Assembly: GCA_017548075.1 (NCBI GenBank)
Contig: JAFYNL010000022.1
Coordinates: forward strand, 1-64,000
Direction: 5' to 3'
Source: Bacteroidaceae bacterium
GTDB taxonomy: Bacteria; Bacteroidota; Bacteroidia; Bacteroidales; Bacteroidaceae
Length of the DNA stretch: 64,000 nucleotides
Below the pieces are notes generated by a model, which made no database searches, was not told the origin of the DNA, and saw only the letters and a list, made by a program, of their open reading frames with translations. Within the stretch, counting starts at the first letter, position 1. Every line of letters starts with the position of its first letter. A program made the translations under genes and the position numbers. This document shows positions 41,605-51,227 of this stretch, one piece after another.

Positions 41605-42417
41605 ATGAAATTTCGTAACATCTTTACAGCTATTATTATAGCAAGTACAACTTGTCTCGTCTCTTGCGACAAGGTTATGAATAAGGCAATGGAGGCTATG
41701 ATGGAGAATGCCTTCAATCATGACTATCAGGACTCCGAGAAATGGGGAAAAGTCGTCACCGTTGACCTTCCAGCATTCAGTTTCAATGAGGTTGAACTCA
41801 GCGGTGCAGTTCGTCTGGAATACTCTCAAGACAGCGCTTACTCGGTACAAGTTTATGGCAACGAGAAAGCCATCAAGGCCTATTCCATCTCATCAGAAGA
41901 CCAAGAACTCGAAGTATCACTAAAAAGCGGTAGTAGTTCGGTAAATAGGAACACCCCAGCCATCACGCTTCGTGTCACATCTCCCTTCCTCACAGAAATA
42001 AAAGCGATGGGAGCATCCGATGTTGTTCTTATGGATAGCATCGTTCAAGACAAGGAACTGGATGTTAACATAAGTGGCGCAGGCAAAGTCAATATCGGAG
42101 CGCTCAAGACAAAAGAGCTTGATATGACCATCAGCGGCGCAGGCGAAGTGAAGATGAACGACCTCATCTGTACCGAAGATGTGGAAATCGAGATGAGCGG
42201 AGCTGCAAACATAGATGGCAAGATAGAGTGCCGCAAGTTAAAGCTCAAGATGAGCGGAGCAGGAGATGGAAAACTCGACATCCACTGCCAGCAGGCTCGT
42301 GTCTCTGCTTCAGGTGCTGCCAATGTTACTCTAAGTGGCGAATGCAGCGACTTTGCATATACAGCAGTCGGCTCATCAACAGTGAAGAAGGTTAACTTGA
42401 AGACAGGAAAAGAATAA
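41605..42417 (+). CDS. GIN/DUF2807 domain lipoprotein (putative auto-transporter adhesin head)
   Basis: 270 residues. Signal peptide with lipobox CLVSCDKV. The mature region has repeating beta-turns with (M/I)SGAG and SGAAN (about residues 140-260: NISGAGKVNIG, TISGAGEVKMN, EMSGAANIDG, KMSGAGDGKLD), the hallmark of DUF2807, a right-handed parallel beta-helix. Function is uncertain in the family; it is typically surface or periplasmic. Last gene of the run from 38369. Confidence 0.85.
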   Translation: MKFRNIFTAIIIASTTCLVSCDKVMNKAMEAMMENAFNHDYQDSEKWGKVVTVDLPAFSFNEVELSGAVRLEYSQDSAYSVQVYGNEKAIKAYSISSEDQELEVSLKSGSSSVNRNTPAITLRVTSPFLTEIKAMGASDVVLMDSIVQDKELDVNISGAGKVNIGALKTKELDMTISGAGEVKMNDLICTEDVEIEMSGAANIDGKIECRKLKLKMSGAGDGKLDIHCQQARVSASGAANVTLSGECSDFAYTAVGSSTVKKVNLKTGKE

Positions 42418-42478
42418 GAAAATGAGAGAATAAGAAAAATAATTCTCAATTCTTCTTTCTTAATTCTTAATTTCTTCG

Positions 42479-42486
42479 TACCTTTG
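42479..42486 (+). promoter_or_regulatory. -7 box of the tRNA-Arg gene
   Basis: TACCTTTG, 18 bp before the tRNA 5' end. No clear -33 box. Confidence 0.65.
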
Positions 42487-42503
42487 CACCCGCAAATGAG
42501 GTT

Positions 42504-42578
42504 GGTCTGGTAGCTCAGTCGGATTAGAGCAACAGCCTTCTAAGCTGTGGGTCATGGGTTCGAGTCCCATCCGGATCA
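42504..42578 (+). tRNA. tRNA-Arg (anticodon UCU)
   Basis: Cloverleaf by eye: acceptor GGTCTGG (42504-42510) pairs with CCGGATC (42571-42577) with two wobble pairs. The D arm is GCTC/GAGC. The anticodon stem ACAGC/GCTGT encloses CTTCTAA, giving anticodon TCT. The T arm is ATGGG-TTCGAGT-CCCAT. The 3' CCA is not encoded. It decodes AGA and AGG. Confidence 0.95.
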
Positions 42579-42604
42579 CGAAAAAACGACTAACTTGAAG
42601 AATT

Positions 42605-42644
42605 AGAGCTTCATAACTTTAAGGGTTGTGAGGCTCTTTTTTTA
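42605..42644 (+). terminator. Terminator after the tRNA
   Basis: AGAGC-TTCATAAC pairs with GTTGTGAG-GCTCT around a TTTAAGG loop, followed by a run of Ts. Confidence 0.85.
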
Positions 42645-42686
42645 TAATTTCTTGGCAAAAGTTGTAAGTTTCTCGGTTTTTATTTT

Positions 42687-42694
42687 TACCTTTG
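42687..42694 (+). promoter_or_regulatory. -7 box of the GxGYxYP gene
   Basis: TACCTTTG, 29 bp upstream of ATG 42723. Confidence 0.65.
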
Positions 42695-42722
42695 CCATGT
42701 GTATTTGTTATTTTAAGGTAAA

Positions 42723-44978
42723 ATGAGAAAGTTTATTGTTGTAGCGACTCTATTCCTTGGTACTTTGTTGGGGCAGGCTCAAGAAAAGGTCATGAACGTT
42801 ATGAAGACGGACGGAACAAGAGCACAGACCCGCGTGGCTGATCTAAAGCATATCAGTTTTTATACCGTGAATGAAGGGGACGATGTGATGCTGGAAAAGT
42901 ATACCAATGGTGCTGCTTTCCGTACTAATGTGAACGAGGTGGAAGAGATAACACTTTCCGACACAACGTATAACTTCAATAGTTCAGGCTTCCGCATCCT
43001 CGAGGCCAACGATTTATGCTGGCCAGAAGACCGCTTATTGCCCATATTTCTCTCACCAGCACCCACAATCAAATCACTGGATATGAGAGCAGCCTCGCTC
43101 AGCGATGAAGAGCGCGTCATGTTCTGTACGTTGCAGGGTATTATCAATCGCACTCGTCCACGCATTATCCTTTTTAACCACAACGAGGAACCACAAAGCA
43201 CTTGGCCAACGGCCCACAACCTCACTACAACAGCCATATCCACCTCCGCTCCCTATGCTTTGGTAAAGCAGTTTAAAGAAGAAATCAATGGCTTGGTGCT
43301 TTACAGTACTGAGAAGTCCGAACATTATGCCAACTTGGCTGTCACTATTGCCGGACTGGACCGCTTACTTCCTGTGACTGCTGAGATTCAGGCCAAGCTT
43401 GTTGCCAACGGCATGGACTTTCCTGTTGTAGTGGACCTTACCTCGCTTGCGATGACCACTACAGTGGGGGTTTACAATTATCTCTACAACAACTACTGGA
43501 GCCGATGCAACCACCGTCTGCTCATCAACGAGCGTCCTAAAATACCATATGTGCACGACATCGGTGTCGCCTGTGGTTCGGCATGTTTATGGCTCGACCC
43601 CAGAGACTCAAACGAACGCACGCTGCTCGACAAGTTCCTCAGGGGTATGACGCGCGGACGCGACTTTGTCATGGGCTGGTGGCCAGAAGAACGCTCCGGT
43701 GTGGGCGAGACTACCAAGTACGGTCTTTCTACCGTGCCTGGCGACTTCTTCGAGAATGCCTCCATCTATTCTGCTGTCAGCAAAAACATCAAGATTCCGC
43801 CTGTGCCCAAGCGTCCGAAACTGGAGAACAAAGTATATGCTGCCATTTATATTAGTGACGGAGACAATATCCAGTACTGCCAGCATGCTATGGCGAAAAT
43901 CTTCGAGCAGAGTGGACGCGGCCAGATGGCTATGAACTGGACCATCAGCCCTGCCCTTGTCGATATCTCGCCTTCGATGTTGAACTACTATTACGGTAAG
44001 GCAACGACCAACGATTGCTTTGTCTGTGGACCTTCGGGTATGGGCTATGCTATGCCGTTCAATGGACTGGGCTCTGGCAGTGGTACATACTTCACATCTT
44101 CAGGTGCGACAATTACTCCTTACATCAAGTTAACCCAACGCTACATCGAGAAGGCTGGACTGCGAGTCATCACTATATGGGACAATATCAGCCAGGCTCA
44201 ACGCAAAGCCTATGCCGACTACTGCCCATATTTATACGGACTTACCATCAACGACTACGAAAGGCAAGATGGCAGGCTGCCTTATGCCGTACAATCTGGT
44301 TGGCTGCCCATCGCTCCTCAGTTCCCCTGCTATCGCGGCGACATAGATGGGATAACCGATTTCTTCAACCGCGACATCAAGAACTTCAACGGTACGGCGC
44401 CGATGTTCGTAACAGGTCAGGCTGAAGTCTGGAACTTAGGTCCCGACAAGCTCATCGCCTTGAAGTCAACACTCAACGCACTCTCACCGAACAACGTTAA
44501 AATTGTTCGAGCTGACCATTGGTTCAGCTACTACAACGAGGCTCACCATTTACCATTCAACCTCACCATGTTGCAGGATATGAAGATTACATCGTCTCCT
44601 GCCAAAACATCTGCTTATATCAAGTACGCCGCTGACGGGTCGCCCTCTCAGGAAAATATGTGGATTTCCAGAACTACCGACGGAACAGGATGGGTGCAGT
44701 TGGATTTTAAGGAAACTTACCAGATTAGCCGATATGTGGTGCGACATGCAGAGGCTGGAGGTCTGGAGCCTGAACTTAATAGTCGCGACTTCACAGTCGA
44801 GATAAGTCTCGATGGCGAGACGTGGACCACGGTTGGCACCCACGTTGATAACACAGCACCCGTGACTGACGTTACCATCACTCCTGTCGAAGCGCAATAC
44901 TTACGAGTGGCTGTCACCAACGGTGGTACAGATGGGCGCGTCCGTATCGGCGATATCGAGGTCTACGGCGCACATTAA
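42723..44978 (+). CDS. GxGYxYP-family secreted putative glycoside hydrolase with F5/8-type carbohydrate-binding domain
   Basis: 751 residues. A signal peptide (LFLGTLLGQAQ, cut near 19) precedes a short beta region about 20-80. The central part has the family motif GPSGMGYAMP (436-445), plus IYISDGDNIQY and VWNLGPDKL. The C-terminal 150 residues (about 605-751) form an F5/8 type C (discoidin, CBM32-like) domain: WVQLDFKETYQISRYVVRHA, FTVEISLDGETWTTVG, AQYLRVAVTNG. The GxGYxYP family is a predicted hydrolase of unknown substrate, common in glycan-degrading Bacteroidota. No SusC/SusD genes flank it. Monocistronic. Confidence 0.85.
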   Translation: MRKFIVVATLFLGTLLGQAQEKVMNVMKTDGTRAQTRVADLKHISFYTVNEGDDVMLEKYTNGAAFRTNVNEVEEITLSDTTYNFNSSGFRILEANDLCWPEDRLLPIFLSPAPTIKSLDMRAASLSDEERVMFCTLQGIINRTRPRIILFNHNEEPQSTWPTAHNLTTTAISTSAPYALVKQFKEEINGLVLYSTEKSEHYANLAVTIAGLDRLLPVTAEIQAKLVANGMDFPVVVDLTSLAMTTTVGVYNYLYNNYWSRCNHRLLINERPKIPYVHDIGVACGSACLWLDPRDSNERTLLDKFLRGMTRGRDFVMGWWPEERSGVGETTKYGLSTVPGDFFENASIYSAVSKNIKIPPVPKRPKLENKVYAAIYISDGDNIQYCQHAMAKIFEQSGRGQMAMNWTISPALVDISPSMLNYYYGKATTNDCFVCGPSGMGYAMPFNGLGSGSGTYFTSSGATITPYIKLTQRYIEKAGLRVITIWDNISQAQRKAYADYCPYLYGLTINDYERQDGRLPYAVQSGWLPIAPQFPCYRGDIDGITDFFNRDIKNFNGTAPMFVTGQAEVWNLGPDKLIALKSTLNALSPNNVKIVRADHWFSYYNEAHHLPFNLTMLQDMKITSSPAKTSAYIKYAADGSPSQENMWISRTTDGTGWVQLDFKETYQISRYVVRHAEAGGLEPELNSRDFTVEISLDGETWTTVGTHVDNTAPVTDVTITPVEAQYLRVAVTNGGTDGRVRIGDIEVYGAH

Positions 44979-45001
44979 TTTATACAATGATATAGACGTA
45001 G

Positions 45002-45625
45002 CTACCTTGTAAAATATCGGTCAAATAGCTTACGAAGTAACGTCTCGTCATCAATTATATTTCGTAGTTCTTCAAGACGATGCGCGTTTGGCGAGTCAGT
45101 AAGCCATAACTTTAGATAGCCTGAGCGACCATATTTCTCATGCAGATGTGTGAGCATGCGCTCGAAATGCTCCTCGCGACTTAGTTCGAGATAGTGTTCA
45201 AGTCCATATTGAATGGTACGCTCTATAATATCCAGAGGCTCTATGTAGCGGTCTGCCTCTGCCACAACTCGTCCGTAGATGGTGCGTGGCTCATGACAGG
45301 AAGAAGCGCGATGGTCTTCTGCCGCATCTGCCATAACGTCAATTTGTTCCTGCGTGAACCAATGGCGCAGATTAGCGTCCTCTCGAATAATCTTGGCAGA
45401 AACCTCATGGTGATGCTCTCTGCCTTCACACAACCCAGTATCATGATAGGCAGCAATAGCATATATCATATTGATGTTAACATCCAAATGCTCAGCCAGT
45501 TCTAAGCTTTGATGAATTACCATATTAACATGATGCTGCTTATGTGCTTCGTCGAAATTGTCATATAGCGGCAGGATATTCTCCTCGATATATTGTTGAA
45601 GAGCTTGATTGATAACCTTTGCCAT
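45002..45625 (-). CDS. HD-domain phosphohydrolase-like protein
   Basis: 207 residues from ATG 45625 (the frame opens at 45661, but that lead is in the promoter). A classic HD arrangement is present: an early His, AAYHDTGLCEGREHHHEVSA with the HD pair, and EADRYIEP with the last metal-binding Asp. Length fits small HD hydrolases acting on nucleotides or phosphate esters. No sensor or synthetase domain, so not a RelA/SpoT enzyme. Promoter TACCTTTG is at 45658-45651 on the minus strand. Convergent with the GxGYxYP gene. Confidence 0.8.
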   Translation of the reverse strand: MAKVINQALQQYIEENILPLYDNFDEAHKQHHVNMVIHQSLELAEHLDVNINMIYAIAAYHDTGLCEGREHHHEVSAKIIREDANLRHWFTQEQIDVMADAAEDHRASSCHEPRTIYGRVVAEADRYIEPLDIIERTIQYGLEHYLELSREEHFERMLTHLHEKYGRSGYLKLWLTDSPNAHRLEELRNIIDDETLLRKLFDRYFTR

Positions 45626-45650
45626 ATTGAAATATGTATGATAAGTTTCA

Positions 45651-45749
45651 CAAAGGTACAAAAAATATTCAAGAATGAAATATTCTTTTCAAATTATCTA
45701 TTTTTCTTAACTCTTAATTTTTAACTTTTATTTCATTTTTGTATATTTG
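45651..45749. promoter_or_regulatory. Divergent promoters for the HD protein and putA
   Basis: Minus strand TACCTTTG at 45658-45651; plus strand TATATTTG at 45742-45749, 31 bp before the putA ATG. Short-period AT-rich repeats lie between. Confidence 0.65.
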
Positions 45750-45780
45750 CGCAAGAAACTAACACAAACAACATATTATT

Positions 45781-48700
45781 ATGACCGAACAGCAATTACC
45801 TACCATTGAGGAGGTCTTCTCCTGGATGCGCAAACTTTACGACGAGAGTTATTCCGGCCTTACCAAGACGGAGAAGAGTGAGCAACACATGTATGGCACG
45901 ATGGTGACAACACCAAATGACAAGAAATTCATCGTGCGTATGCTCGACGAAACCAGTCAGATTCGTGATCGCAAGAAGTTGGCTATCCGTGTAAAAGAAC
46001 TTATCGGCCAATACGGCATTCCCAAGTTCCTCGACTGGTTCGACCATCTGCTTTTCTGGATGTACCAGAAGTTTGCCTATCTTCCTCTTTTCAATTGGGC
46101 TGCTGTGCCTATTATCAAGTGGCGTTTACGTCGCGACACCAGTCGTGTTATCATCGATGCAGCTCGTCCCAGTTTGACTCAACATCTTGCTATACGTTTC
46201 CAGCAAGACATTGGCCAGAACGTAAATCTCTTGGGTGAGGTGGTACTTGGCGATGGTGAAGCCGACAAGCGTTATTTCTCTTACCTGGAGGCTCTGAAGG
46301 AACCCGACATCAATTATATCTCGGTGAAGATTTCAGGTATTTATGCGCAGACGCACGCATTAAATTATAAGGAATGCTTTCCAGAGTTGGTTCGTCGCAT
46401 GTCGGAGCTTTATCAGACGGCTATCGACTATCCCTATACAGACGTCAATGGTGTGACGAAGCCCAAGTTCATCAACCTCGATATGGAGGAGTACAAGGAT
46501 GCTCATTTGACGATGAAGCTCTTTAAGGATGTCCTTTCTCTGCCACAGTTCAAGAACTATGAGGCTGGTATCGTAGTGCAGGCTTATCTTCCAGATGCCG
46601 AAGGCTTCCAGAGCGAGCTTTTGGAGTTTGCCCGTAAACGCGTAGAGGAAGGTGGTTCGCCAATTAAGATGCGTATTGTAAAAGGCTGTAACTTGGATAT
46701 GGAGAACATCGTGAGCGACCTGCGCGGTTGGCCAAATCCTGTTCGTCCCAACAAGACAGAAGTGGATGCCAACTATCTGCACATCATTGAGCGTGGTTTG
46801 AAGCCCGAGAATGCGAAGGTGCTGCATATCGGAATGGCCTCGCATAACCTCTTCACCATCTCCTACGCTTACTTGCTGAGCGAGATGTATCAGACGCCAA
46901 AGGATTGCTTCTGCTTCGAGATGCTGGAGGGCATGGCCAATCACGTTTGGAGAGCTCAAAAAAAGCTCGGCAACCATGTTATCCTCTATACGCCTGTTGT
47001 AAAGAAGGAGCATTTCCTCAACGCCATCTCCTATCTCGTAAGAAGAATGGACGAGAATACCGCTCCCGATAACTTCCTGACTCACAGTTTCTCGCTCAAG
47101 CCTGACACAAAGGAATGGAAGGAACTTCAGGAGCAATTCATCAAGGCATATAACATGAAGGATAACCTGAATCATACACCTACTCGTACACAAGATCGCA
47201 ATAAGCCATATATAGGACAAGAGCCTCAAGATGAGATGATTAATGAGCCGGATACGGACTTCGATCGCTTCTGCAATCAGCAATGGGTGGAGAAGATTTT
47301 CGCGAAGTGGAAACCCAACGGCAATGTGTCGGGCGAGAAAGCAGAGTGGGGCGATTGGAAACCTGGCGATTTGCTGCCGACGCAAATTGGCGACGGGTTG
47401 GTTTATACCGACGATCATGTGAAATACTTCGATAGAAGTCAAGACGGTGATGTGCTTGTTTGCGAGATGTCGAGAGCCGGAGTGCCCGAGATGCGGCAAA
47501 TCCTTGGTATAGCCGAAGCCGACGAAGGCAGGTGGCGCGAAACTTCCATCGAAGGACGCCATCAAATAATGTATCGAGCAGCAAACATTCTAGGCCAGAT
47601 GCGTGGCGACCTGATTGGCTCGATGTGCGCCATTACAGGCAAGACCGTTGAGGAAGCCGATGTTGAAGTTTCCGAGGGTATCGACTACTGCCGCTTCTAC
47701 ACGACCACGATGAAGAAGTTCGCAGCTCTGCCCGATATCGAGATGAAGGGCAAGGGAACTGTGCTGGTTCTCTCTCCTTGGAATTTCCCATGTGCAATTC
47801 CTTGTGGCGGCGTAGTGGCTGCCCTTGCTTCCGGCAATACCTGTATCCTGAAGCCCGCCACAGTTGCGGCTCCTGTTGCTTGGCTCTTCGCGAAAGCGTT
47901 CTGGGATGCTGGCGTTCCCAAACAAGCCCTTCAGGTAATTATTGCTGACCGCGAAGCAACACCTTTGCTCACCTCTTCTCCCGTTATCAAACATGTCATT
48001 CTGACTGGAGGAACGGAGACTGCGCAAACGCTTGCACATAATAATCCTCGCAAGCCTTTGTCTGCTGAGACGGGAGGTAAGAACGTCATGATTATTTCTG
48101 CAAAGAGTGACCGCGACCATGCCATCATGAATGCTTGCCGCTCTGCTTTCGGCAACGCAGGACAGAAGTGCTCTGCTTGCTCTCTCTTGCTCGTGGAACG
48201 TTCCGTTTACAATCATCCTGAGTTCTTCGAGAAACTCAAGGATTGCGCTTCTTCGCTTAAGGTAGGTGGTGTCTGGAATGCAGGAAATATCGTTGGCCCG
48301 ATGATTACCAACAAGAACGATAAACTTGAACAGGCCTTTAAGCTCGAGTCAGGAGAACGTTGGCTGATAGCTCCAGAGTTCGTCGACGAGAAGCATTACA
48401 TCCTTCGACCTACCGTCAAAGTGGATGTAAAACCTGATTCCTTCACTTTCCGCACAGAGCTCTTTGCTCCGCTTCTTGCCGTAGCTCCATACGATACACT
48501 CGAAGAAGCTGTCGATCTCGTCAATGGACTCGACTACGGACTCACTTCTGGTCTTCAGTCGCTTGATGAAGAAGAGCAACGCTATTGGAAGAATCATGTT
48601 CAAGCAGGCAATCTCTACATCAATCGAGGCATCACGGGCGCCGTTGTCAACCGTCAGCCTTTTGGTGGCATGAAGCTCTCCGCTTTTGGTCCAGGCTTGA

Positions 48701-49269
48701 AAGCAGGCGGCCCCAACTATGTAGCTCAATTTATGACAATTACCGATAAAGAAGGAACAACCACGGACTATAGAACATCTTATGCCGAATGGTATGAGCG
48801 CGAGTTCCGTCATGCCCGCAACATTCAACCCAAGATTCGTGGCGAACAGAACGTCTTCCGCTATCTGCCTCTTGCAGGAGGAATGGTTCTGCGACTCTTT
48901 GGCAACGAGACCAAGGAACAACTAGAAATGGTTTGCCTGGCAGCTAAGACCGTCGGCACGCCTCTCACCGTTTCTGCCGACGACGGCAATGCTCTGCTCG
49001 ATGCTGCTCGCAGTTTCAGAGCCAAGACCGCAAGCGAGAATCTGGCTGCTTTCTGCGAACGTATCAAGGATTACGAACGCATTCGAACCATCTCGAATGA
49101 GGTGCCCGACATTGTCTTCCAGGCTGCCGCCAATCACGATAAGTACATCGCTCAAGCACTTCCTGTCCGCGATGGCCGCATAGAACTCACGCATTACATC
49201 AAGGAGCAATCCATTGCAAACGAGTATCATCGTTACGGATCTCAGATTGAAGTGCCCGTAATTGAATGA
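45781..49269 (+). CDS. putA: Bifunctional proline dehydrogenase / glutamate-semialdehyde dehydrogenase
   Basis: 1162 residues. A proline dehydrogenase barrel spans about 100-450 (SVKISGIYAQTHAL, VQAYLPDA, VKGCNLDMEN, and CFEMLEGMAN as the FAD-binding end). An aldehyde dehydrogenase module spans about 520-1000: LTGGTETAQ from 741, ETGGKN with Glu763, and GNAGQKCSACS with catalytic Cys797. A C-terminal region of about 150 residues follows. The N-terminal ribbon-helix-helix repressor domain of enterobacterial PutA is absent, so this is a catabolic-only form. It oxidises proline to glutamate with channelling of the P5C intermediate. Own promoter, weak terminator. Confidence 0.95.
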   Translation: MTEQQLPTIEEVFSWMRKLYDESYSGLTKTEKSEQHMYGTMVTTPNDKKFIVRMLDETSQIRDRKKLAIRVKELIGQYGIPKFLDWFDHLLFWMYQKFAYLPLFNWAAVPIIKWRLRRDTSRVIIDAARPSLTQHLAIRFQQDIGQNVNLLGEVVLGDGEADKRYFSYLEALKEPDINYISVKISGIYAQTHALNYKECFPELVRRMSELYQTAIDYPYTDVNGVTKPKFINLDMEEYKDAHLTMKLFKDVLSLPQFKNYEAGIVVQAYLPDAEGFQSELLEFARKRVEEGGSPIKMRIVKGCNLDMENIVSDLRGWPNPVRPNKTEVDANYLHIIERGLKPENAKVLHIGMASHNLFTISYAYLLSEMYQTPKDCFCFEMLEGMANHVWRAQKKLGNHVILYTPVVKKEHFLNAISYLVRRMDENTAPDNFLTHSFSLKPDTKEWKELQEQFIKAYNMKDNLNHTPTRTQDRNKPYIGQEPQDEMINEPDTDFDRFCNQQWVEKIFAKWKPNGNVSGEKAEWGDWKPGDLLPTQIGDGLVYTDDHVKYFDRSQDGDVLVCEMSRAGVPEMRQILGIAEADEGRWRETSIEGRHQIMYRAANILGQMRGDLIGSMCAITGKTVEEADVEVSEGIDYCRFYTTTMKKFAALPDIEMKGKGTVLVLSPWNFPCAIPCGGVVAALASGNTCILKPATVAAPVAWLFAKAFWDAGVPKQALQVIIADREATPLLTSSPVIKHVILTGGTETAQTLAHNNPRKPLSAETGGKNVMIISAKSDRDHAIMNACRSAFGNAGQKCSACSLLLVERSVYNHPEFFEKLKDCASSLKVGGVWNAGNIVGPMITNKNDKLEQAFKLESGERWLIAPEFVDEKHYILRPTVKVDVKPDSFTFRTELFAPLLAVAPYDTLEEAVDLVNGLDYGLTSGLQSLDEEEQRYWKNHVQAGNLYINRGITGAVVNRQPFGGMKLSAFGPGLKAGGPNYVAQFMTITDKEGTTTDYRTSYAEWYEREFRHARNIQPKIRGEQNVFRYLPLAGGMVLRLFGNETKEQLEMVCLAAKTVGTPLTVSADDGNALLDAARSFRAKTASENLAAFCERIKDYERIRTISNEVPDIVFQAAANHDKYIAQALPVRDGRIELTHYIKEQSIANEYHRYGSQIEVPVIE

Positions 49270-49288
49270 GTTTCAACTCTAAAAGCTT

Positions 49289-49328
49289 CTGTCACTATAT
49301 TCTCGAATACATAGGAGTGTAGTGATAG
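49289..49328 (+). terminator. Possible weak terminator after putA
   Basis: CTGTCACTA at 49289-49297 pairs imperfectly with TAGTGATAG at 49320-49328. The loop is long and no T run follows, so this is a low-confidence call. Confidence 0.3.
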
Positions 49329-49388
49329 CAGGCTCGTCTATACACAAGTGTAAATGTGGGGCGATAAAAAGGACTCCACGTTATAATG

Positions 49389-49452
49389 CTCAACGTAACA
49401 CGTTAAGTTCGCTAACGTAACACGTTATGTTGAGCATCTTAACATGTGTACT
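49389..49452 (+). repeat. 22-bp dyad tandem repeat array R5
   Basis: Two full 22-bp units (49389-49410, 49411-49432) with cores GTAACACGTTAA and GTAACACGTTAT, then a degraded unit with CTTAACATGTGTAC. It lies between two convergent genes. Confidence 0.85.
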
Positions 49453-49463
49453 TTTACTTGAGG

Positions 49464-51227
49464 TTATCTGATGTATATTTTCTTCGTTACTTGTGCGGAG
49501 CGATTGTGGGCTTTTATGATGTATATGCCGCTTGGGAGTCCAATAAGGGGTAGGGTGGTGCAGTTCTCTCCACTTAACATCCTCACACCAGTAGTACTGA
49601 AGACTTCTATATCAGCCTCGCTACTAGCCACCAGTTCCCAGCCTTCGAACTTCACGTCGAGTGTACCACCAGCTATGTCGATAAGACCAGTACTTTCTTC
49701 ACGAACGTATGCATGTGGGAATTCGTTGCCGTACCTATCCACTACGGAAACGGCAAAGCGATAGCCGCTTAGACGATCTTCGGGAATGCAGAAAGAATTG
49801 GTGTAACAGGTTTTCAACAGATAGGTGGACAGGATTCCGCCAGCTGTGCTTCGTTCTGCAGTTGCATCGCTGATGTTATCAGGAATGGCATAGACGGCAA
49901 AGCGTACTCGACTTAGCGAGTCCCACAAGAGGGAATCGTTCTCCCATCGGAGATTCTCTACTGGCCCGTAAGGAGGAGCCTCCTTCCAATTGATGGCAGG
50001 AGTGAGGGCAGGACGCTGGTATTTGTTCCGCTTGAGCCATTCTCCTAGTCCACTTACCTTCTTGCCGTCGATGTCGCAAGCGGAATAATAGATTTGACCA
50101 GGAGCAGCATTCGCGGTATATTGACGGGAATACTGCATTTGCTGACCGACTTCACTCCAGTCGGAGGTGGTGTTGCTGGACTGCAGGAAGGTCAACGAAT
50201 GGCTGGCATAATGATGCCGTCCGAATTGCTTTGCAACGTTTGACCACCATTGCGTCATAGGTCCGAAGGGATTGGTGCTATGGTTGGTCTTCCAGTAGAT
50301 TTGTGGTGAGATGTAGTCGATGGTGCCCTCCTCAAGCCAAGCCACAGGGTCGGAAAAGATGCCGTTATATTGCCAATCGCTAGCCACAGGCATCTTGCTG
50401 ACGCCATGACTTGCTGCCACATTGGCATCGGTACAAGCTGCTCCTGCTGGCGAGATGCCGAACTTGCACGACGGATCTACTTCCTGAATCATCCCGTACA
50501 CATCAGCCACCATTCTGTTCACGTTGGCTCGTCGCCAATCGCCAAAGCTCAAATTCGTTCCGGAAGACTGCCAATCACTGTAGTCGCCAGCTTCGCTTGT
50601 GGTCGGTATGCCGCTAGGATAAAAATAATCATCAAAAATGATGCCATCGATATCGTAGTTCTCTATCAACTCTCGACAGACATTCACAATACGTTCGTTG
50701 GTCGCCTCAAGTGCAGGATTGAGAATAATCGTAGTTGTGCCACTTGAGTTAGTGTAGCTGAGCAGCATATTGGCAGCTTTTAGTCTGCGGTCTTGAGTCG
50801 TACTCCAACCTTCTGCTGTGCTAGACCATCTGTAAGGATTTACCCATGCATGACATTCTAGTCCGCGATTGTGACATTCTTCAACCACGAACTCCAAGGG
50901 GTCCCATCTGGGATTTCTACCTCGTTCTCCTGTAAGATAACTGGACCAGGGCTCGTAACTCGATTTATAAAAAGCATCACACATCGGACGGACTTGAAAA
51001 TAGACGGAGTTGAAGTTATTCTCCTGCAGCACATCCAAGTACTGAGTCATCTCTTCCTTTTGCTTATTGCGGATGTTTGTGGTGTAGCCAGTTGTGCTAG
51101 GCCAATCGATACCATAGACGGTTGCTATCCAAACTCCGCGTACTTCACGCTTAATATATCTGTCCGCACTCCACAATAAAGTAGGGAAGATAAGTATTGC
51201 AAGCAGAATGAGTAAATATCTTTTCAT
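49464..51227 (-). CDS. GHL10-family glycosyl-hydrolase-like protein with T9SS tail
   Basis: 587 residues from ATG 51227. A longer frame exists but would overlap the preceding gene heavily, and the signal peptide (YLLILLAILIFPTLLWS) begins at this ATG. REVRGVWIATVYGIDWPS, FNSVYFQVRPM, HAWVNPYRW and IDGIIFDDYFYP define PF02638-type enzymes, related to E. coli DigH, which cuts denuded peptidoglycan strands. The last 70 residues (FSTTGVRMLS, LPSGIYIIK, KKIYIR) form a T9SS sorting domain, so it is surface-exposed or secreted. Overlaps the esterase stop (ATGA). Confidence 0.85.
   Translation of the reverse strand: MKRYLLILLAILIFPTLLWSADRYIKREVRGVWIATVYGIDWPSTTGYTTNIRNKQKEEMTQYLDVLQENNFNSVYFQVRPMCDAFYKSSYEPWSSYLTGERGRNPRWDPLEFVVEECHNRGLECHAWVNPYRWSSTAEGWSTTQDRRLKAANMLLSYTNSSGTTTIILNPALEATNERIVNVCRELIENYDIDGIIFDDYFYPSGIPTTSEAGDYSDWQSSGTNLSFGDWRRANVNRMVADVYGMIQEVDPSCKFGISPAGAACTDANVAASHGVSKMPVASDWQYNGIFSDPVAWLEEGTIDYISPQIYWKTNHSTNPFGPMTQWWSNVAKQFGRHHYASHSLTFLQSSNTTSDWSEVGQQMQYSRQYTANAAPGQIYYSACDIDGKKVSGLGEWLKRNKYQRPALTPAINWKEAPPYGPVENLRWENDSLLWDSLSRVRFAVYAIPDNISDATAERSTAGGILSTYLLKTCYTNSFCIPEDRLSGYRFAVSVVDRYGNEFPHAYVREESTGLIDIAGGTLDVKFEGWELVASSEADIEVFSTTGVRMLSGENCTTLPLIGLPSGIYIIKAHNRSAQVTKKIYIR

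Larger units (their letters stand above)
42418..42722. other. 305-bp region holding a tRNA gene and promoters
   Basis: Contains an AT-rich short-period leader, the tRNA promoter (42479-42486), tRNA-Arg, its terminator, and the promoter of the next gene (TACCTTTG at 42687-42694, 29 bp before ATG 42723). Confidence 0.85.

Noticed and set aside
45002-45625. RelA/SpoT-type (p)ppGpp hydrolase
   Set aside because: Only a short HD core is present, without synthetase or regulatory domains or the longer SpoT-type HD motif set.
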